This document shows, piece after piece, positions 5,575 through 9,066 of a stretch of 9,066 nucleotides of DNA. Position 1 is the first letter of the stretch, and each line of letters begins with the position of its first letter. A program made the translations under genes and the position numbers. This stretch comes from Deltaproteobacteria bacterium (GTDB lineage Bacteria; Desulfobacterota; DSM-4660; Desulfatiglandales; Desulfatiglandaceae): assembly GCA_019307165.1 (NCBI GenBank), contig JAFDKD010000159.1:1-9066 (forward strand), read 5' to 3'. A model generated the notes under the pieces. That model was not told the DNA's origin. It searched no databases and was given only the letters and a program-made list of their open reading frames with translations.

Positions 5575-5763
5575 GGCGGGGGATCTTCGATCCGCACCCC
5601 CTCTTGCCCTCTTGTCGTCCCCGCACCCCCCCAGTCGTCCCCGCATGAATTTGGCGGGGACCCAGCGAAACGGAGGTCTGGATTCCCCTTCGGCCGTGAG
5701 CTCAGGGCCGAACGGCCGCCAAAATCATGCGGGTCGAAGATCCCGCCATCCTTGGGCGGGGAC
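5575..5763. repeat. Cluster of nested palindromic repeats
   Basis: Three inverted repeats overlap. Positions 5575-5596 pair with 5728-5747 (GATCTTCGA against TCGAAGATC at the core). Positions 5641-5656 pair with 5717-5732 at 15 of 16 bases. TTCGGCC at 5689-5695 pairs with GGCCGAA at 5706-5712. A 12-bp direct repeat GTCGTCCCCGCA occurs at 5614-5625 and 5634-5645. The 'GTCCCCGC ... GCGGGGAC' and 'TCTGGATTCCCC' wording resembles dispersed REP-like palindromes found in many proteobacteria. No ORF is supported here. Confidence 0.6.
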
Positions 5764-5823
5764 ACCTGATTTTCTCGTTTTCATACCGGATCCATTCCAT
5801 TCGACCTTCCGAATATTGATGGA

Positions 5824-5852
5824 TTGCCAAGTCCGCCGGAAACAATTATATT
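5824..5852 (+). promoter_or_regulatory. Strong sigma70-type promoter of the EFR1-like gene
   Basis: TTGCCA (5824-5829) and TATATT (5847-5852) are separated by exactly 17 nt, each 5 of 6 to consensus, in a locally A/T-rich stretch. The predicted start is near 5859, giving an 82-nt leader. The repeats lie upstream of it, so this gene is probably transcribed alone under housekeeping control. Confidence 0.7.
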
Positions 5853-5940
5853 ATCGATCGGATCGGCGCCCAATAGTTACCTTGCCATCTGAAATCAGAG
5901 CCGCGCGAGCGACATCACGACACTGAAAAGGAGTCCAACC

Positions 5941-6741
5941 GTGAAATTAAACACAGTAAAACTGGCCTATTTCTCACCAACCAAAACCACGATGAAAATC
6001 CTCGAAGGAATTGCAGAGGGACTGGGGGCGGAAACCGTCCAACACATCGATTTAACTTTGCCGGAGGCGGATGCAACCCGACAAGATGCCATGCAGGACG
6101 AACTTGTTCTTTTAGGCGTTCCCGTCTATGAAGGCAGAGTCGCAAAAACGGCCATTCCCAGGTTGCAACGACTCAAAGCCGATAAGACCCCTGCGGTCGT
6201 CGTGGTGGTGTACGGCAACAGGGCCTTTGAGGACGCCTTGCTGGAGTTGAGCGACATTGCCTGGGAGCTGGGTTTTTTCCCGGTGGCCGGAGGCGCCTTT
6301 ATCGGGGAACATGCCTTTGCCAGCGAGACCAGGCCCATGGCCAACGGACGACCTGATACGGAAGATATTGCCAAGGCTAAAGAATTTGGGTCCGGGATAC
6401 GCGCCAAAGTGGAAGGTATGGCTTCGATTGATGAGGCCTCCCGGATAGATTTGCCCGGAGACACCCCTTATATCGATCGCGACCGAAGCGCCTTGGCCGA
6501 AAAAGCCGCAAGGACCTTGGACGAAACATGCACCTTGTGCGGGACCTGTGAGTCGCTCTGCCCTGTGGGGGCTATCACTATCGAAGACGTCGTCAAGACG
6601 GACAATCTTGCCTGTATACTATGTAACGCCTGCGTAAAAAGCTGCCCCGAAGGAGCAAGGGTGGTGGACGATCCAACGATTAATAAGATAGTTAACTGGG
6701 TGAGCAAAAACTATCAAGCCAGACAGGAGCCGCTCCGCTAA
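5941..6741 (+). CDS. EFR1-family flavodoxin/2[4Fe-4S] ferredoxin fusion
   Basis: The protein has 266 residues and is probably cytoplasmic. The N-terminal part (about 5-160) is a flavodoxin-like fold with an FMN-phosphate loop 'YFSPTKTT' at 10-17 and strands 'LVLLGVPVYEGR' and 'AVVVVVYGNRAFEDALLEL'. The motif 'GAFIGEHAFA' near 118-127 is typical of EFR1 proteins. The C-terminal part is a bacterial-type ferredoxin with two complete cluster motifs: Cys197-x2-Cys200-x2-Cys203-x3-Cys207-Pro and Cys225-x2-Cys228-x2-Cys231-x3-Cys235-Pro. It should move electrons between FMN and two [4Fe-4S] clusters in an anaerobe; the partner is unknown. The start is GTG with AAGGAG 7 nt upstream (5928-5933). It shares no operon with either neighbour, being flanked by repeat-rich spacers of 668 and 569 nt. 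Family confidence is high; physiological role is open. Confidence 0.9.
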   Translation: MKLNTVKLAYFSPTKTTMKILEGIAEGLGAETVQHIDLTLPEADATRQDAMQDELVLLGVPVYEGRVAKTAIPRLQRLKADKTPAVVVVVYGNRAFEDALLELSDIAWELGFFPVAGGAFIGEHAFASETRPMANGRPDTEDIAKAKEFGSGIRAKVEGMASIDEASRIDLPGDTPYIDRDRSALAEKAARTLDETCTLCGTCESLCPVGAITIEDVVKTDNLACILCNACVKSCPEGARVVDDPTINKIVNWVSKNYQARQEPLR

Positions 6742-6742
6742 A

Positions 6743-6804
6743 GCTGAATGCTCTTGTGTAACTTCGTAGGGTTCAAAGGTTCAAGGTTCAGGGTTGCGGG
6801 TTGC
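6743..6804 (+). repeat. Composite repeat copy B, leader block with heptads
   Basis: 'GCTGAATGCTCTTGTGTAAC', continuing through CTTCGTAGGGTT, matches the block at 5292-5338. It is followed by 7-bp units AAGGTTC, AAGGTTC, AGGGTTG and CGGGTTG (6776-6803). It starts within 3 nt of the stop codon of the EFR1-like gene, as copy A starts soon after the caspase gene. Confidence 0.7.
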
Positions 6805-6894
6805 TTTGCACTCTCCCCTCTTTTTAAAGGACCTTCCGGATTTTCAGTGGGTAGCAGGATACAGATCAACTTCTCAATTGAAACCGGCAACATT

Positions 6895-7066
6895 CGTCGT
6901 CGTGGTCGTAATCGTAATCGATTTCACTCAATTGCAAAGCCAATCACTGTAGGGCGGGATTTTACATCCCGCCTATCAAGCCTGCAGGGACCAATCGATC
7001 TGCGGCGGCATATAAAATGCCGCCCTACAACCTAACGATTACGAGCACCGCTTTGCTGAGCACGAG
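6895..7066. repeat. Inverted pair of 6-bp-period repeats, copy B
   Basis: The left arm (6895-6920) has hexads CGTCGT, CGTGGT, CGTAAT, CGTAAT. The right arm (7036-7066) has CGATTA, CGAGCA, then CCGCTTTGCTGAGCACGAG, which matches the right end of copy A with two substitutions. The interior carries the paired stem-loops at 6948-7029. It is related to 5394-5561 but has a different interior, as if one repeat family had been inserted into another. Confidence 0.62.
6948..7029. repeat. Paired stem-loop element with 10-bp terminal inverted repeats
   Basis: The ends TGTAGGGCGG (6948-6957) and CCGCCCTACA (7020-7029) are exact reverse complements. Each end also belongs to its own hairpin: GGCGGGAT-TTTAC-ATCCCGCC (6953-6973) and GGCGGCAT-ATAAA-ATGCCGCC (7004-7024). 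The hairpins share the GGCGG base but differ at the matching inner base pair. This looks like a REP/BIME-like or MITE-like element of 82 bp with no coding capacity. Confidence 0.75.
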
Positions 7067-7310
7067 CCGTTGTTGACACAGTATTCATTCTTTTGAAAGG
7101 GGCCCTTCCTTCCCGTCTTCTACCTGCAACCTTCTACCTAATCTCCTGAAGCGTTTCCATGTTTCCGCAGCAAAACCGTCCTGCTGTCCGTCTAATACAT
7201 TTGACATCAAGTTTCAGGACATGGGGGCGTTGCGGCATCAACCGTTATTCATCGGAAGCCTTCCCCCGGTCCCTTGAATCGCATGAGGTAAATGCGAAAG
7301 GAGGAAGGTA
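7067..7310. other. Non-coding stretch before the secreted-protein gene
   Basis: A 7-bp-period array (units CTTCTAC, CTGCAAC, CTTCTAC) lies at about 7110-7144. TTGACA hexamers occur at 7073-7078 and 7201-7206, but neither has a convincing -10 box at 16-18 nt, so no promoter is called. No supported ORF or RNA gene was seen. Confidence 0.5.
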
Positions 7311-8168
7311 ATGAACAGAAACATGAAACGATCGGCAGCGGAAAAGGCGCTTACCCGGTTTCCGTTGCTTGCAATTCTGGCAATCGGGGTTTTCCTGACA
7401 GGACCTGCCGGGATAGGGGACACTCATGTCTACGGCGCCACGTCACAGCCCACCATCCGGCTTTTTCCCACCACGGTGGTCGAAAACATCAAGCAGACCG
7501 GGGATACGGCCCGGGCCATGGAAGAGGGCCTGCAGGATGTGGTCCGGGAACTGGAGCAGCAGATGATACTTTATTCCCAGAGCAAGTGCGAGGGATCCGA
7601 CGGCGACCCGGGCTGCGACGAGATCGTGAGGCAGATGGGCCGGAAATACCTGGACATGCTTAACCGGATGGAGAGTCAGCTTCCCAACATGGAACAGTCG
7701 GTTCGAATCACCCGGGACAGCATGGAAAAGCGGATTCGACAAGAACTGGGCCGAAAGATGACGCCGCGGGGTCTTCAACAGATGCTTGACGGAAGCGTGG
7801 GGCCGGGCGCCAAAGGCACGGGCAAGATTCGGTCCGGGAAACTGAGCGACAAGTTCCGGCAGTATTACAAGCTGGTGGCCATGGGTTCGCGCACGGGCAC
7901 CAAGGGTTCTCTGGCCGCGGTGGCGTCGGAAATATACCTGGACTCCCAGGACGTGCTGGACCTCATCACCCTCACCCGGGACGAGATCGGCCGGTCCAAG
8001 TTGGTCATCGAATTGAACCAGATCTACGGCCTGGTAACGCCCGAGATGTTCAAGATGGTGGCAGGCGTAAAAGAGGTCATCTTCGGGGAGTCCGGCGATG
8101 AAGAGGGCATCCCGGGTCCGCCGCCGGGCAGCATCAGGCAGGCGTACAAGAGTCCCCTCGAAATGTAA
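7311..8168 (+). CDS. Exported alpha-helical protein of unknown function
   Basis: The protein has 285 residues and I do not recognise a family. Residues 1-43 look like a Sec signal peptide: Arg/Lys-rich start, hydrophobic FPLLAILAIGVFL, and probable cleavage after VYGA. The mature part is rich in charged, helix-forming residues. About 55-150 (VVENIKQTGDTARAMEEGL ... MEKRIRQELGRKM) could form long helices or a coiled coil. Cys93 and Cys102 in 'SKCEGSDGDPGCDE' are the only cysteines and could form a disulfide loop in the periplasm. A Gly-rich linker follows (about 161-175), then a second helical part, and the tail contains GPPPG. The start has an excellent AAAGGAGG 6 nt upstream. A probable terminator follows directly, so it seems to be a single-gene unit. 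A structural or envelope role is possible but unproven. Confidence 0.82.
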   Translation: MNRNMKRSAAEKALTRFPLLAILAIGVFLTGPAGIGDTHVYGATSQPTIRLFPTTVVENIKQTGDTARAMEEGLQDVVRELEQQMILYSQSKCEGSDGDPGCDEIVRQMGRKYLDMLNRMESQLPNMEQSVRITRDSMEKRIRQELGRKMTPRGLQQMLDGSVGPGAKGTGKIRSGKLSDKFRQYYKLVAMGSRTGTKGSLAAVASEIYLDSQDVLDLITLTRDEIGRSKLVIELNQIYGLVTPEMFKMVAGVKEVIFGESGDEEGIPGPPPGSIRQAYKSPLEM

Positions 8169-8169
8169 C

Positions 8170-8197
8170 CCGTTTCCGGCTGGAAATGGCCCTTTTT
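8170..8197 (+). terminator. Probable rho-independent terminator
   Basis: CCGTTTCC pairs with GGAAATGG around a GGCT loop (eight pairs including one G-U), followed by CCC and TTTTT at 8193-8197. It begins one base after the stop codon of the upstream gene. Confidence 0.55.
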
Positions 8198-8198
8198 C

Positions 8199-8215
8199 AT
8201 CCGCCTAAGGCGGAT
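8199..8215. repeat. Palindrome ATCCGCC-TAA-GGCGGAT
   Basis: This perfect hairpin (7-bp stem, 3-nt loop) follows the T-run of the terminator and is not itself followed by a T-run. Its GC-rich core resembles the other dispersed palindromes in the window. Confidence 0.55.
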
Positions 8216-8234
8216 CAACCTGCGGTATAAAGAC

Positions 8235-8280
8235 AAGGCGCAGGGCACAAGGCTCAGGGCGTAGGGCACAAGGCACAAGC
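8235..8280 (+). repeat. Heptad (7-bp) degenerate tandem repeat
   Basis: There are six consecutive 7-mers of the pattern A(A/G)GGCnn: AAGGCGC, AGGGCAC, AAGGCTC and three further variants, then a partial AAGC. It sits between the secreted-protein and lipoprotein genes. An apparent reverse-strand frame through it (LVPYALSLVPCALSL) is a product of the repeat, not a gene. Confidence 0.72.
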
Positions 8281-8311
8281 ATATGTTTAATTGATATTTG
8301 GAGGTAGAGAA

Positions 8312-8917
8312 ATGCTATTCACAAAAAGAAAAAACAGCTTTCCGCTGACGCATTGGGGGAAACAGTCGTTCTTTGCGCTTATCATGGTCGCGCTGGCGGC
8401 GGGCCTGGTCCTGGGCGGGTGCGCGAAGCGGCCCGTCTACCACCCGGTTTTGGCGCCCACGTGCGGGATGCCCGAAGGGGTGATGCTGGACGAGGCCATT
8501 GCCCAGGTCCGGGAAAACCTGGCAAACGAGGCATGCCAACCGCGATTTGATGCTTACTTCATGAAACTTTTGGAAATTGCGTCCGGCGATCCCGACCCTG
8601 AGCACAAGCGCCGTTTCAGCGATTTCCTCGTGTGGGCCAACGAGGCGGGTCTCCTGACCAAGTCCCAGGCAAAGGAGAAATACAACCGCTACTTCAACGC
8701 CACGTTCATGTCCCTGCCGGACGAGTACAATGTCTGCTCTTCATGTGCCGGCAAAGCCGATATCTTGCGGGCCATGGAAGTAGAGCTTTCACAGAAGGAA
8801 ACAGGCCTTCTCAAGGCCTGCGCGGACAAGAAGACCTTTTACAGGGCCTACGATCAGTTCAGCGCCCTCAAGCTGGTGCTGGAGGCCACTTGCCTGGCCT
8901 GCGACCGGGGCGCCTGA
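8312..8917 (+). CDS. Cysteine-rich lipoprotein of unknown function
   Basis: The protein has 201 residues and I do not recognise a family. The N-terminus is a lipoprotein signal: basic residues, a hydrophobic run FFALIMVALAAGLVL, and lipobox LGGC with Cys37 as the lipidated residue. Ala-Lys at +2/+3 argues against the inner-membrane retention signal, so the outer membrane is likely. The mature part contains seven more cysteines, including CSSC and, at the extreme C-terminus, CLAC, which suggests disulfides or metal binding. The rest is helical and charged (EHKRRFSDFLVWANEAGLL, KSQAKEKYNRYF). The frame runs upstream to a TTG at 8291, but GGAGGT at 8300-8305, 6 nt before the ATG at 8312, fixes the start. 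A terminator and repeat array separate it from the previous gene, so a promoter of its own is expected; none was clear. Confidence 0.85.
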   Translation: MLFTKRKNSFPLTHWGKQSFFALIMVALAAGLVLGGCAKRPVYHPVLAPTCGMPEGVMLDEAIAQVRENLANEACQPRFDAYFMKLLEIASGDPDPEHKRRFSDFLVWANEAGLLTKSQAKEKYNRYFNATFMSLPDEYNVCSSCAGKADILRAMEVELSQKETGLLKACADKKTFYRAYDQFSALKLVLEATCLACDRGA

Positions 8918-9040
8918 TCCGGGGTCGGGCGTAGTCTGTCTGCAGAACTTCCGGGCAACGCGGGTCCGAGTTATCCGGCTATGCCAATGCGGGAATAAGG
9001 TTTCAGGTGTCATGGGTGCATCACTTACAGGACCGCAAAG

Positions 9041-9066
9041 AAATTGAGAATTGAAGATTGAAAATT
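9041..9066 (+). repeat. Start of an A/T-rich heptad repeat array
   Basis: Units AAATTGA, GAATTGA and AGATTGA, then AAATT, run into the window edge. The 7-bp period is shared with the arrays at 5292, 6776, 7110 and 8235, although the sequence differs. The preceding 8918-9040 shows no gene. Confidence 0.6.

Noticed and set aside
5503..5926. Open frames across the repeat-rich spacer before the EFR1-like gene
   Set aside because: They read through hexad and palindromic repeats (runs of Thr or Val), with no domain and no ribosome site.
7201..7229. TTGACA at 7201 as promoter of the secreted-protein gene
   Set aside because: There is no acceptable -10 hexamer at 16-18 nt; the expected position reads GGGCGT.
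8024..8278. Minus-strand ORF starting MCLVPYALSLVPCALSL
   Set aside because: Its N-terminus is a translation of the heptad repeat and the rest is antisense to the secreted-protein gene.

Overview
The window looks like a chromosomal segment of a GC-rich Gram-negative bacterium, most plausibly a Desulfobacterota (deltaproteobacterial) anaerobe. This is inferred from an MglA-type GTPase next to a DUF4388-type gene, a DUF484/GAF-like protein, an EFR1-type ferredoxin-flavodoxin, outer-membrane-type lipoprotein signals, and intergenic DNA packed with short palindromic and 6- or 7-bp-period repeats. No rRNA, tRNA, CRISPR array or transposase gene was seen.

Region 1 (1-1626, minus strand) is a small signalling cluster read right to left: a GAF/DUF484-like sensor-type protein (1024-1587), an MglA-family Ras-like GTPase (156-800), and the first 58 codons of a DUF4388-type protein (1-175, cut by the window edge) that overlaps the GTPase gene by 20 nt. 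The GAF gene has a good sigma70-type promoter whose predicted start lies only 3 nt before its ATG, so its mRNA may be leaderless.

Region 2 (1822-5272, plus strand) is the most interesting part. It is a three-gene unit: an ECF-like sigma factor with an unusually long insert between regions 2 and 4; a zinc-finger (HxxxCxxC) anti-sigma factor with one membrane helix; and a 667-residue exported protein. That last protein joins a caspase/metacaspase-fold protease with an intact His/Cys dyad, an EF-hand-like loop, a PEGA domain and a C-terminal FGE-sulfatase (C-type-lectin-like) domain that lacks the catalytic cysteines of true formylglycine-generating enzymes. The anti-sigma and caspase genes are separated by one nucleotide and are probably translationally coupled. 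The layout suggests a transmembrane stress circuit in which an exported protease is tied to a sigma/anti-sigma pair, either as the protease that releases the sigma factor or as its output. That functional link is inference.

Region 3 (5273-7310) holds one metabolic-type gene, an EFR1-like flavodoxin/2[4Fe-4S] protein (5941-6741) with a strong promoter. It is flanked on both sides by long non-coding stretches made of related composite repeats: a shared leader block, heptad repeats, inverted hexad repeats, and in the second copy a pair of stem-loops with identical outer ends.

Region 4 (7311-8917) encodes two exported proteins of unknown function: a secreted alpha-helical protein followed by a probable rho-independent terminator, then a cysteine-rich lipoprotein. 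A heptad repeat array lies between them and another begins at the window end.
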